From positions 186,001-250,000 of the forward strand of contig NZ_JACEZU010000005.1 in the NCBI RefSeq assembly GCF_014042355.1: 64,000 nt of DNA. The letters run 5' to 3'. This DNA is from Rugamonas apoptosis (GTDB lineage Bacteria; Pseudomonadota; Gammaproteobacteria; Burkholderiales; Burkholderiaceae_D). Below are positions 37,737 through 45,793 of this stretch, one piece after another. A program made the position numbers and the translations under genes. The first letter of the stretch is position 1, and every line of letters begins with the position of its first letter. A model generated the notes under the pieces. The model saw only the letters and a program-made list of their open reading frames with translations, was not told the DNA's origin and did no database searches.

Positions 37737-39422
37737 TCACGCCGCCTCCACCAGCGCCCGCCCCAGGATGGCGGCGCAGTCGACGCCATCCGGCAACCGG
37801 CCGAACGCGCCACCCACGTCCTGCGCCAGGCGCGAGGCCACGAAGGCCGACGACACGTACGCCGGCGCGTGGCGCAACAGCAGCCCGGCCTGCACCGCCA
37901 CCACAATTCGTTCGGCCAGGCGGCGGGCGCCATATTCGTCCGTTTGGGGTTGGCCCAGGTCGGCCAGCAGGGCCAGCGTGTAGCGCACATATTCCGGGTC
38001 GGCGGTGCCGGCCAGCGCCAGTTCGGCCGCCAGCGCGTCACGCGCGGCCGGCGTCTTGCCCAGCGCCCGCAGCAGGTCCAGGCACATGACGTTGCCCGAG
38101 CCTTCCCAGATCGAGTTGACGGGCAGCTCACGGTACAGCCGCGCCAGCGGGCAGTCCTCCACATAGCCGCTGCCGCCGATCACTTCCATCGCCTCGGCGC
38201 CGAACGCCGGTCCACGCTTGCAGATCCAGTATTTGCCGGCCGGCGTCAGCACCCGCGCCAGCAGGGACTGGGCCGGATCGCCGCCTTCGTCGTAGCAACG
38301 GGCCAGCCGCAGCGCGAAGGCGGTGGCCGCTTCCGATTCCAGCGCCAGGTCGGCCAGCACGTTTTGCATCAGCGGCTGCTCGGACAGCGCCTTGCCGAAT
38401 GCGTGGCGGCGGCGCGCGTGGTGCAGCGCATGGGTCAGCGCGGCGCGCATGGTGCCGGCGCTGCCCAGCACGCAGTCGAGCCGGGTGTGGCTGCCCATCT
38501 CCAGGATGTTGGGGATGCCGCGCCCCTGCTTGCCCACCAGCCAGCCGTACGCGCCCGCGAATTCCACCTCGGACGAGGCGTTGGAGCGGTTACCCATTTT
38601 GTCCTTCAGCCGTTGGACGCGGATCGCGTTACGCTCGCCATTGGGCAGGAAACGGGGTACGAAGAAGCAGCTCAGGCCCGCGCTGCCTTCGGCTTCCGTC
38701 TGGGCCAGGATCAGGTGGGCGTCGCTCTGGGGCGCGGAGAAGAACCATTTGTGGCCGACGATGCGCCAGGCATCCTCGCCGTCGTCGCCAAACAGGCGCC
38801 GGCCTTCCCCTGGCGGCAAGGCCTCGGCCATGGTGGTGTTGGCACGCACGTCGGAACCGCCCTGCTTCTCCGTCATGCCCATGCCGATCAGCGCACCGCG
38901 CTTTTGTTCGATCGGCAGCGAACGGGGATCGTATTCGCGCGACAGGATCTTGGGCAACCACTTGGCCGCGATCCTGGGCGCCTGGCGCAACGCCGGCACG
39001 GACGCGTAGGTCATCGTGACCGGGCATTGCGAACCATTCTCCAGCTGGCCGAACAACATGTAGCGGGCCGCCCGCGCCACCTGGCCGCCGGCGCCCTGCG
39101 CTTCCCATGGCGAGGCATGGGCGCCGTTCTCGATCAGCAGCGCCATCAGGCTGTGCCACGCAGGGTGGAATTCCACTTCATCAATACGGTGGCCGCCACG
39201 GTCGAAATTATGCAGGCGCGGGGTGTGCAGATTGGCCAGCCTGGCCAGGTCCAGCACTTCCGCCCGCCCCAGGCGCTCACCCAGCGCGTGCAGCGATGCC
39301 GCATACGCGGCGCCGCCCTCCCGTTCCAGCGCTGCTCCCAAGGCCGGGTCGCAGGCGAACAAGTTGATGTTTTCAAACGGGGGCACGGTGTTGCTGACGG
39401 CATGCGTATCGAAGACATTCAT
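37737..39422 (-). CDS. aidB: AidB-type acyl-CoA dehydrogenase homologue
   Basis: The ATG at 39422 has GGAG 9 nt upstream and gives 561 aa; a TTG at 39434 is less likely. Resemblance to E. coli AidB runs the whole length, including RLANLHTPRLHNFD, GMGMTEKQGGSDV, HKWFFSAPQSDAHL and YRELPVNSIWEGSGN. AidB is a flavoprotein of the acyl-CoA dehydrogenase fold induced in the adaptive response to alkylation. It binds DNA in E. coli, and its enzymatic role is debated. It is separately transcribed here, with a palindrome upstream (39499-39514). Confidence 0.93.
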   Translation of the reverse strand: MNVFDTHAVSNTVPPFENINLFACDPALGAALEREGGAAYAASLHALGERLGRAEVLDLARLANLHTPRLHNFDRGGHRIDEVEFHPAWHSLMALLIENGAHASPWEAQGAGGQVARAARYMLFGQLENGSQCPVTMTYASVPALRQAPRIAAKWLPKILSREYDPRSLPIEQKRGALIGMGMTEKQGGSDVRANTTMAEALPPGEGRRLFGDDGEDAWRIVGHKWFFSAPQSDAHLILAQTEAEGSAGLSCFFVPRFLPNGERNAIRVQRLKDKMGNRSNASSEVEFAGAYGWLVGKQGRGIPNILEMGSHTRLDCVLGSAGTMRAALTHALHHARRRHAFGKALSEQPLMQNVLADLALESEAATAFALRLARCYDEGGDPAQSLLARVLTPAGKYWICKRGPAFGAEAMEVIGGSGYVEDCPLARLYRELPVNSIWEGSGNVMCLDLLRALGKTPAARDALAAELALAGTADPEYVRYTLALLADLGQPQTDEYGARRLAERIVVAVQAGLLLRHAPAYVSSAFVASRLAQDVGGAFGRLPDGVDCAAILGRALVEAA

Positions 39423-39829
39423 GTTGCGCTCCAATGAGATAGTGGTATCCGGGGCCGGTATGGCGACCAGGCTAGCCTAGCCCAGATCCATGCGCTAATC
39501 AAGCGTTTGCTTGAATAACTGATTTCAAGCATTCCTCCCTTGATTTTAGACAAGCCAGTCCGCCCTGCAAATACCGAGCAATTGCTCGCCAAGTAGCCGA
39601 AAATTTAAGAAATATTCAGTCTATCCCCCTCTGGCGCCTGATTTTTCTTCAGAACCAGGCCGATTTCATCAAAACATGCGCAGATGTTGTCTTTTTTCAT
39701 GTGAAAGCTTTCCCATCAGTGATACATTTCGTTGTGGTTTTGCAAGTCCGCCGCGCCGCAGCCCCGATGGGCCGGGGCAAAACGTTGTAAAATTTGTTAC
39801 GTGACAAAATGAAAGATTAGATCGTTACA
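39423..39829. promoter_or_regulatory. Divergent intergenic region between aidB and the GGDEF-EAL gene
   Basis: This 407-bp stretch is AT-rich relative to the genes. It contains the palindrome TCAAGC-GTTT-GCTTGA (39499-39514) with another TCAAGC half-site at 39525-39530, about 80-105 bp before the aidB start. No ORF or RNA gene is evident, and the promoter of the plus-strand gene is not clear. Confidence 0.5.
39499..39514. promoter_or_regulatory. Candidate operator upstream of aidB
   Basis: TCAAGCGTTTGCTTGA is a perfect inverted repeat of 6 bp with a 4-bp centre. A further half-site lies 10 bp on. The shape fits a dimeric repressor such as a TetR- or GntR-type regulator, but the regulator is unknown. 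Confidence 0.5.
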
Positions 39830-41563
39830 ATGCTTTCCAGTTCTCCATCCCTGCCCCAGCGCGATCCGCGTGATGAATTAGATCACCTCATGGAAGAGGC
39901 AGGCGATGTTGTCTTCAGACTCAATCAACCGGGTCAGGTGCTGTTTGCCAGCAAGCGGGCGGTGACCCTGATCGCCAGCCCCCACGATCTGCATGGCGAC
40001 TTGCTGGCCGCACACGTGGCGGCAGCCGACCAGCCGGCGCTCAAGGCAGCGCTGGCCGAAGTCCTGCAGTCGCTCGCCCCCAGCGTGGTCGAAGTGCGAC
40101 TCAAGACCCCGGAACATGAAGTATGGTTCGAATTGCGCGTGTCCTGCTTCCTCAATCAGCTGCAGGTGCCGGAGATGCTGGTGGTGGGCCGCGACATGTC
40201 GGTCCAGCACGCCACCGAGGAACGGCTGCGCCACATGGCCACCCATGATGGTCTGACGGAATTGCCCAACCGTTTGCTGCTGTCGGACCGGATCCGCATG
40301 GTGATCGCCAACGCGCGCCGTTCCGGCCAGGGCTTCGCGGTGGCCACCGTGGGCCTGGACGGCTTCAAGAAAGTCAACGATGGCCTGGGCCATCCGGTCG
40401 GCGACGCCGTGCTGCGCATGGCCGCCGCGCGTCTGCGCAAGACGCTGCGCGACAGCGACACCCTGGCCCGCGTGGGCGGCGACGAATTCGTGGCCGTGCT
40501 GCCCGGCACCAGCACGGAAGCGCAGATCAAGCTGGTCACGGGCCGGCTGATCGCGACCCTGCAATCGCCGTTCGAGGTCGACAGCCACACCATCTACGTG
40601 GGCGCCTCGGTGGGCGTGTCCGTCTATCCCAACCATGCCGAAGACGAAGTGCGGCTGGTGGCGCTGGCCGATGCGGCCATGACGCGCGCCAAGGAAACCG
40701 GCAAGGCCCGCTGCGTGGTCTACAGCCCCAAACACAGCGGCCCGCCGGAACACGATATCTCGCTGGAAGCGGCCATGTTCCAGGCCGTGCGCGAAGGCGA
40801 ATTCCTGCTGTATTACCAACCCATCGTGGATGCCCGCACGCGCGAGATCCAGGGCTTCGAAACCCTGATGCGCTGGAAGCACCCGACGCTGGGCATGGTG
40901 CCGCCGGCCCGCTTCATCCCGATCGCCGAAACCAATGGCCTGATCAACCTGCTGGGCGCGTGGGCGCTGAAGGCGGCCACTGTGCAACTCAAGCAGTTCG
41001 AGGAAGTGTGCAAACGGCGCCTGTACATTTCCGTCAATATCAGCCCGCGCCAGTTCCGCAACGACAAATTCCTCGACGTGCTCGATGACGCACTCGCATT
41101 CTCTGGTTTATCTGGTGAGCAATTGGTTCTAGAAATTACTGAAGGCACGCTGATGGTGGACCCCATCCATGCCGAGACTATCCTGTCAAAAATGGCGCTG
41201 CGCAAGGCGCGTATCGCGATCGACGATTTCGGCACCGGCTATTCGTCGCTGGCCTACCTCAAGCGCTTCCCGATCTCCGTCCTCAAGATCGACCGCACCT
41301 TCATCCGCGACCTGCCCGGTTCGCAAAAGGATGGCGCCATCTGCAACGCCGTGCTGGACCTGGCCAAGCACCTGGACCTGTCCGTGGTGGCCGAGGGGGT
41401 GGAAACGGAAGACCAACTGCACTACCTCGATGATCGCGGCTGCCAGTACATCCAGGGTTACCTGACGGGCAAGCCGATGCCGGCCAACGTGGCGATGACT
41501 GCCCTCAAGGAGAGCACCTACGCCAACCTGCTGCCGGAAGAACTGCGCCAGGTGCACCAATGA
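39830..41563 (+). CDS. PAS-like GGDEF-EAL cyclic-di-GMP protein
   Basis: This 577-aa cytosolic protein has an N-terminal PAS-like domain (about residues 15-125). The GGDEF domain (about 140-295) keeps VGGDEF. In the EAL domain (about 310-560) the signature is ETL (GFETLMRWKHP), keeping the metal-binding Glu, and NISPRQF, EITEGTL, IDDFGTGYSS, LKIDRTF and AEGVET are present. It may be able to make and cleave cyclic-di-GMP. The stop overlaps the start of the HDOD gene by 4 bp (ATGA), so the two proteins are probably made together. Confidence 0.93.
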   Translation: MLSSSPSLPQRDPRDELDHLMEEAGDVVFRLNQPGQVLFASKRAVTLIASPHDLHGDLLAAHVAAADQPALKAALAEVLQSLAPSVVEVRLKTPEHEVWFELRVSCFLNQLQVPEMLVVGRDMSVQHATEERLRHMATHDGLTELPNRLLLSDRIRMVIANARRSGQGFAVATVGLDGFKKVNDGLGHPVGDAVLRMAAARLRKTLRDSDTLARVGGDEFVAVLPGTSTEAQIKLVTGRLIATLQSPFEVDSHTIYVGASVGVSVYPNHAEDEVRLVALADAAMTRAKETGKARCVVYSPKHSGPPEHDISLEAAMFQAVREGEFLLYYQPIVDARTREIQGFETLMRWKHPTLGMVPPARFIPIAETNGLINLLGAWALKAATVQLKQFEEVCKRRLYISVNISPRQFRNDKFLDVLDDALAFSGLSGEQLVLEITEGTLMVDPIHAETILSKMALRKARIAIDDFGTGYSSLAYLKRFPISVLKIDRTFIRDLPGSQKDGAICNAVLDLAKHLDLSVVAEGVETEDQLHYLDDRGCQYIQGYLTGKPMPANVAMTALKESTYANLLPEELRQVHQ

Positions 41564-43062
41564 ACGCCGGTTTCAAGGCCCCTACCCCGCTGGGCGAAAA
41601 AACCCTGGCCGAACTGTGGGACTGCACCCGCCGCCAGGGCGACATGCCCGGTTTCGCCAAGGCCATCACCGCCATCCTGGGCGCCATGCGCGGCGAGGAC
41701 GAGCAGGAATTCGACATGGCGCGCACCGTGCTGTCGGACCCCGTGCTGACCCAGAAGGTGCTGCGACTGGCCAACAGCGGCATGTATTCGGCCTTCGGCC
41801 AGCACGTCAACACAGTGTCCAAGGCCGTGCTGGTGCTGGGCACGGAGGCGATCGGCCACCTGGCGCTGGGCCTGAAACTGATCGAGGAACTGTCGGCCTC
41901 CTCGCCCGACACCGGCATTGCCCACATTGAAATGGAAAAGGCCGTGCTGGCCGGGATCGTGGCCCAGCAGATCGCCACCAGCGCCGAGAGCCGCCACGCG
42001 GAGGAAGCCGTCGTATGCTCGATGCTGCACACGCTGGGGCGCATGATGCTGACCTTCTACATGCCCGAGCGCTGGCACGACCTGCAGCAACGGGGCGACG
42101 CGGAAAACTTGACGGTGGACGATATCGCGCCGGAAGTACTGGGCCTGAGCCTGGAGGATATCGGCCATGCCGCCGCCCGCCATTGGGGCCTGCCGCAAAG
42201 CCTGATCAGCGGCATGCGCAAGGTGGAACCGGCCGAAGCCGGTCAGGACGTGAGTCCGGCCGACTGGATCGCCGGCCTGTCGACCATGTCGGCCCTGTGC
42301 GCCGACTCGCTGTGGCATGACGACGCGGCCGGTGCGGCCGTCGTGCAGCAACTGACCGAGCGCTATTCCGGCATGCTGGGCGTGCAGCCGGACCACCTGA
42401 TGGCCGCCATCGAGCAAGCCAAGATCGTGGCGGCCGAGGACCTGACCATCGCGCCCCTGTCGCGCCCGGCCGAACGGCGCGCCAAGGTGCTGGCCAGCAC
42501 CCGCCAACGGGCCGAGGGCAACAAGATCCTGCTGTCCGGCCTGGCCGACATGCGCGACGTGCTCGATACGGCCACCCCTGGCCAAATGGTGTCGATCGCG
42601 CTGGAAACCGTCTATCAAGGGCTGGATTTCTCGCGCGCTGTAGCCTTCGTGCGCAACCGCAAGGATGGCCAGTACGCGGCCAAGATCTGCTTTGGCGAAG
42701 GCGTCAAGGAGCGGCTGGCCGAGATGACCTTCTCCGACAATTATGAGCCCAACGTATTCCATGCCGCCCTCAACAGCGACCGCGTGATCTTCATCGAGAA
42801 CGCCAAGGATGCCAAGTTCGGCGCCAAGTTGCCGCAGTGGTGGAAGGACACCATGTCCGACGCGCGCAGCTTCGTCATCCTGCCACTGTCGTCGAACGGC
42901 CAGCCGGCCGGCTTCCTGTACGGCGACTGGGACGAGACTTTCCCACCGATCCAGCTGAGCCAGACTGAATTCGCGCTGCTGAACGACATGCGGGCACTGG
43001 TGATGAAGAACGTGGAGCGGCGCCACAAGCTGGAAGCGGTGATCGTCAACCGCGGCGTATAA
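41560..43062 (+). CDS. HDOD-domain signalling protein
   Basis: This 500-aa protein has an N-terminal HDOD domain (about residues 15-290) with ILGAMRGEDEQEFDMARTVLSDPVLTQKVLRLANS, typical of the family. The C-terminal part (about 320-490) looks GAF-like. HDOD proteins lack the catalytic HD pair and usually act in signalling linked to cyclic-di-GMP or to histidine kinases. The 4-bp overlap with the GGDEF-EAL gene supports a joint function. Confidence 0.88.
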   Translation: MNAGFKAPTPLGEKTLAELWDCTRRQGDMPGFAKAITAILGAMRGEDEQEFDMARTVLSDPVLTQKVLRLANSGMYSAFGQHVNTVSKAVLVLGTEAIGHLALGLKLIEELSASSPDTGIAHIEMEKAVLAGIVAQQIATSAESRHAEEAVVCSMLHTLGRMMLTFYMPERWHDLQQRGDAENLTVDDIAPEVLGLSLEDIGHAAARHWGLPQSLISGMRKVEPAEAGQDVSPADWIAGLSTMSALCADSLWHDDAAGAAVVQQLTERYSGMLGVQPDHLMAAIEQAKIVAAEDLTIAPLSRPAERRAKVLASTRQRAEGNKILLSGLADMRDVLDTATPGQMVSIALETVYQGLDFSRAVAFVRNRKDGQYAAKICFGEGVKERLAEMTFSDNYEPNVFHAALNSDRVIFIENAKDAKFGAKLPQWWKDTMSDARSFVILPLSSNGQPAGFLYGDWDETFPPIQLSQTEFALLNDMRALVMKNVERRHKLEAVIVNRGV

Positions 43063-43179
43063 GCGGCGCGCGACGGCACTGGCCGGGGATGACCTGGCAT
43101 TGGCCGGGCGCGTGCCCGGCACCGGCTGGCGCTCGCCGAGGGCCGGCCGGCGTTGACCGAGCGTTGGACTGGCGTTGGT
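43063..43179. repeat. GC-rich imperfect repeats between convergent genes
   Basis: The 117 bp between the HDOD stop and the MFS stop contain imperfect direct copies of GCATTGGCCGGG and three GCGTTGR-type units spaced 10-12 bp. An internal hairpin GCGCGTGCCCGGCACC also occurs. It may serve as a weak bidirectional terminator; no classical T-run is seen. Confidence 0.4.
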
Positions 43180-44334
43180 CTAGCCCCGGCCATCCTCGCG
43201 CTGCCAGCGGAACGACAGTCCCGCCGCTGCAGCAGCCCCCAGCACCAGCAACGACGCCACGTAATACACTGACTGCGGCCCCAGGCGCTGCCAGCACTGG
43301 GCCAGGAACAAGCCGCCAAGCGAACCGCCGATGCCATACGACAGGCTGATGAACAGCGCCTGCCCGCGCGCCTGCAGCGGCCCCGAGAACCAGCGCTGCA
43401 AGGTCGTCACCGAGGCTGAATGATGCAGCGCGAAGGTGGCCGCGTGCAGCAACTGGGCGGCCGCCAGCAGCGCCACCTGCTGCGGCGCGGCGCCGATCAG
43501 CGCGAAGCGCAGAACGCCCACACCCAGCGCCACAAACATCAGGCGCCGCGCGCCCCAGCGCCGGAACAGCGGGGCCTGGAAATAGAACAGCAGCACCTCC
43601 GCCGTCACGCCCAGCGACCACATGGTGCCGATGAAGGCCTTGCTGTAGCCATGACGTTCCAGGTAGAGCGAATAGAAGGTGTACAGCGCCGTGTGGGCCG
43701 ATACCATCAAGGCCGTGGAGCAGAAGAAAGCGATCACCTCGCGCCGGCGCAGCAGCGTCCACAACGGCGGCGGCGCCGTCTTGTGCTGCACGCGCGGCAC
43801 TTCCTTCAGCCGCAGGCTGGCCAGCACCACGCATACCAGCAGACCGCCCGCGATCCACGGCAAGGCCATGATGCCGTAGGCGTCAAGCGCGTAGGCGGCC
43901 GCCATCACGCTGGCGATGAAACCGATCGAGCCCCACAGCCGGATGCGGCCATAGTAGGTCAGGTCGCCCCGCATCTCCGACAGCATCAGCGCTTCGCACA
44001 ACGGCCCCTGGGCGCTGGTGAACAGGTTGAGCAGCACCATCGCCAACATGAACTGGCCGAAGGTCTGGCCGAAGAAGAAGCCCGAGAACGCCGTCAGTGC
44101 CGCCACCCCCGTCATGCGCAACACCCACACGCGCCGTTCGCTGTGGTCGGCCACGTAGCCCCACACATTGGGGCCGACGATGCGCAGCACCTGGATCATC
44201 GACATCAGCACCCCGATCTGGGCCACGCTCATGCCTTTGCCGGCGAAAAACAGCGTGGCGTAGGTGGAAAAAGTGCCCGCGTGCGCGTAGTAGGCGCACA
44301 GGAACAAGGCGAAGCTGATGGCTTGGGCGGGCAT
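43180..44334 (-). CDS. MFS transporter, HcaT/nucleoside-symporter-like
   Basis: This 384-aa protein has about 12 predicted membrane helices. It starts MPAQAISFALFLCAYYAHAGTF. Motifs such as GPNVWGYVADHSERR in the first cytosolic loop, LMLSEMRGDLTYYGRIRLWGSIGF and HHSASVTTLQRWF resemble the HcaT branch of the major facilitator superfamily, to which the E. coli 3-phenylpropionate transporter candidate belongs. The substrate cannot be determined. It lies downstream of aroC on the same strand but beyond a very strong hairpin. Confidence 0.85.
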   Translation of the reverse strand: MPAQAISFALFLCAYYAHAGTFSTYATLFFAGKGMSVAQIGVLMSMIQVLRIVGPNVWGYVADHSERRVWVLRMTGVAALTAFSGFFFGQTFGQFMLAMVLLNLFTSAQGPLCEALMLSEMRGDLTYYGRIRLWGSIGFIASVMAAAYALDAYGIMALPWIAGGLLVCVVLASLRLKEVPRVQHKTAPPPLWTLLRRREVIAFFCSTALMVSAHTALYTFYSLYLERHGYSKAFIGTMWSLGVTAEVLLFYFQAPLFRRWGARRLMFVALGVGVLRFALIGAAPQQVALLAAAQLLHAATFALHHSASVTTLQRWFSGPLQARGQALFISLSYGIGGSLGGLFLAQCWQRLGPQSVYYVASLLVLGAAAAAGLSFRWQREDGRG

Positions 44335-44360
44335 GGGCTGGACTCTGCGGCGGGAAAACG

Positions 44361-44424
44361 AAAACCGGGGTCAGTTCATGCAATCGCGCAGTTTGCGTGA
44401 TCGCATGAGCTGACCCCGGCTTTT
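44361..44424. terminator. Long near-perfect hairpin between aroC and the MFS gene
   Basis: Arms 44365-44390 and 44394-44419 pair over 26 positions with one mismatch and two G-T pairs around a 3-nt loop. AAAA precedes and TTTT follows. The outer stem CCGGGGTCAG/CTGACCCCGG is exceptionally stable. It can terminate in both directions and should end aroC transcripts. Its size also suggests a dispersed palindromic element. Confidence 0.85.
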
Positions 44425-44432
44425 GGTCGTGC

Positions 44433-45539
44433 TTAGCGGGCGCTCAGCGCGATGTCCGGGGTGGTCACGTGCACGTCGCCGCACTGGGCACGGTGCATCA
44501 GCGCGTGGTCGATCAGCACCAGGGCCAGCATGGCTTCCGCGATCGGCGTGGCGCGAATGCCCACGCAGGGATCGTGGCGGCCGAAGGTTTCCACCATCAC
44601 GGGATTGCCGTCCTTGTCGATCGAACGGCGCGGGGTGCGGATCGACGAGGTGGGCTTGATGGCGATCGAGACGCTGATGTCCTGCCCGGTGGAGATGCCG
44701 CCCAACACGCCGCCGGCGTTGTTGCCGATGAAGCCTTCCGGGGTCAGCTCATCGCCATGCTCGGAACCTTTTTGCGCCACCGAGCCGAAACCGGCGCCGA
44801 TTTCCACGCCCTTGACGGCGTTAATGCCCATCATGGCGTAGGCGATGTCGGCATCCAGCTTGTCGTAGATGGGCTGACCCAGGCCGACCGGCACGTTCTG
44901 GGCGATCACGTCGATCCGCGCGCCGATCGAGTCACCGGCCTTGCGCAATTCATCCATGGCCGCTTCCATGCGGGCGATCAGGCCGGCGTCGCCGCTGGCG
45001 GCGAAGAACGGGTTGTTGGCCACGTGTTCCCAGCCCTGGAACGGCACGGCGATATCGCCCAACTGGCTCATGCAGCCTTTGAATACGGTGCCGTATTGCT
45101 GGTGCAACCATTTCTTCGCGATGGCCGCCGCGCCCACCACGGGCGCCGTCAGGCGGGCCGAGGAACGGCCGCCACCGCGCGGATCGCGCACGCCATACTT
45201 GTGCCAGTAGGTATAGTCGGCGTGGCCGGGGCGGAAGCTTTCCGCGATGTTGCCGTAATCCTTGCTGCGCTGGTCTTCATTGCGGATCAGCAACGCGATC
45301 GGGGTGCCGGTGGTGACGCCCTGGTACACGCCCGACAGGATTTCCACCGTGTCCGACTCCTGGCGCTGGGTCACATGGCGCGACGTGCCCGGCTTGCGGC
45401 GGTCCAGCTCGGGCTGGATATCGGCCTCGCTCAGGGCCAGGCCCGGCGGGCAGCCATCGATCACGCAACCGATCGCCGGACCGTGGGATTCACCAAAAGT
45501 GCTTACGGAAAACAACTTGCCAAAGGTATTGCCGGACAT
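44433..45539 (-). CDS. aroC: Chorismate synthase
   Basis: Starting at the second ATG (45539, [10 protein letters not shown]) matches the family N-terminus and gives 368 aa; the ATG at 45551 would add 4 residues. Neither has a clear ribosome site. Signature regions are [49 protein letters not shown] and [15 protein letters not shown]. It converts 5-enolpyruvylshikimate-3-phosphate to chorismate with reduced flavin as cofactor, the last shared step of aromatic amino acid synthesis. Confidence 0.96.
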   Translation of the reverse strand: MSGNTFGKLFSVSTFGESHGPAIGCVIDGCPPGLALSEADIQPELDRRKPGTSRHVTQRQESDTVEILSGVYQGVTTGTPIALLIRNEDQRSKDYGNIAESFRPGHADYTYWHKYGVRDPRGGGRSSARLTAPVVGAAAIAKKWLHQQYGTVFKGCMSQLGDIAVPFQGWEHVANNPFFAASGDAGLIARMEAAMDELRKAGDSIGARIDVIAQNVPVGLGQPIYDKLDADIAYAMMGINAVKGVEIGAGFGSVAQKGSEHGDELTPEGFIGNNAGGVLGGISTGQDISVSIAIKPTSSIRTPRRSIDKDGNPVMVETFGRHDPCVGIRATPIAEAMLALVLIDHALMHRAQCGDVHVTTPDIALSAR

Positions 45540-45793
45540 AGGTATCGTCATGGTGGAAGGTAGGAAGCGGTCATTTTACCAGTCCACGGCCTCCGGCGTG
45601 GCCGCCGGACGCCATTTTGGCAACAGGGTACGCAGCAGGACCGGCTCCGTGGGCGGATTTTATGGCGTCATTTTTGACAAAACTTGCACAATGACACCTT
45701 ATGCCGCCCGGAAACTACTGAAAACGTCGTTCTCCGCAACAATTCGCTATATACTTAATCCGAGAACACCGAGATATCCTGGAGATGCGACAC

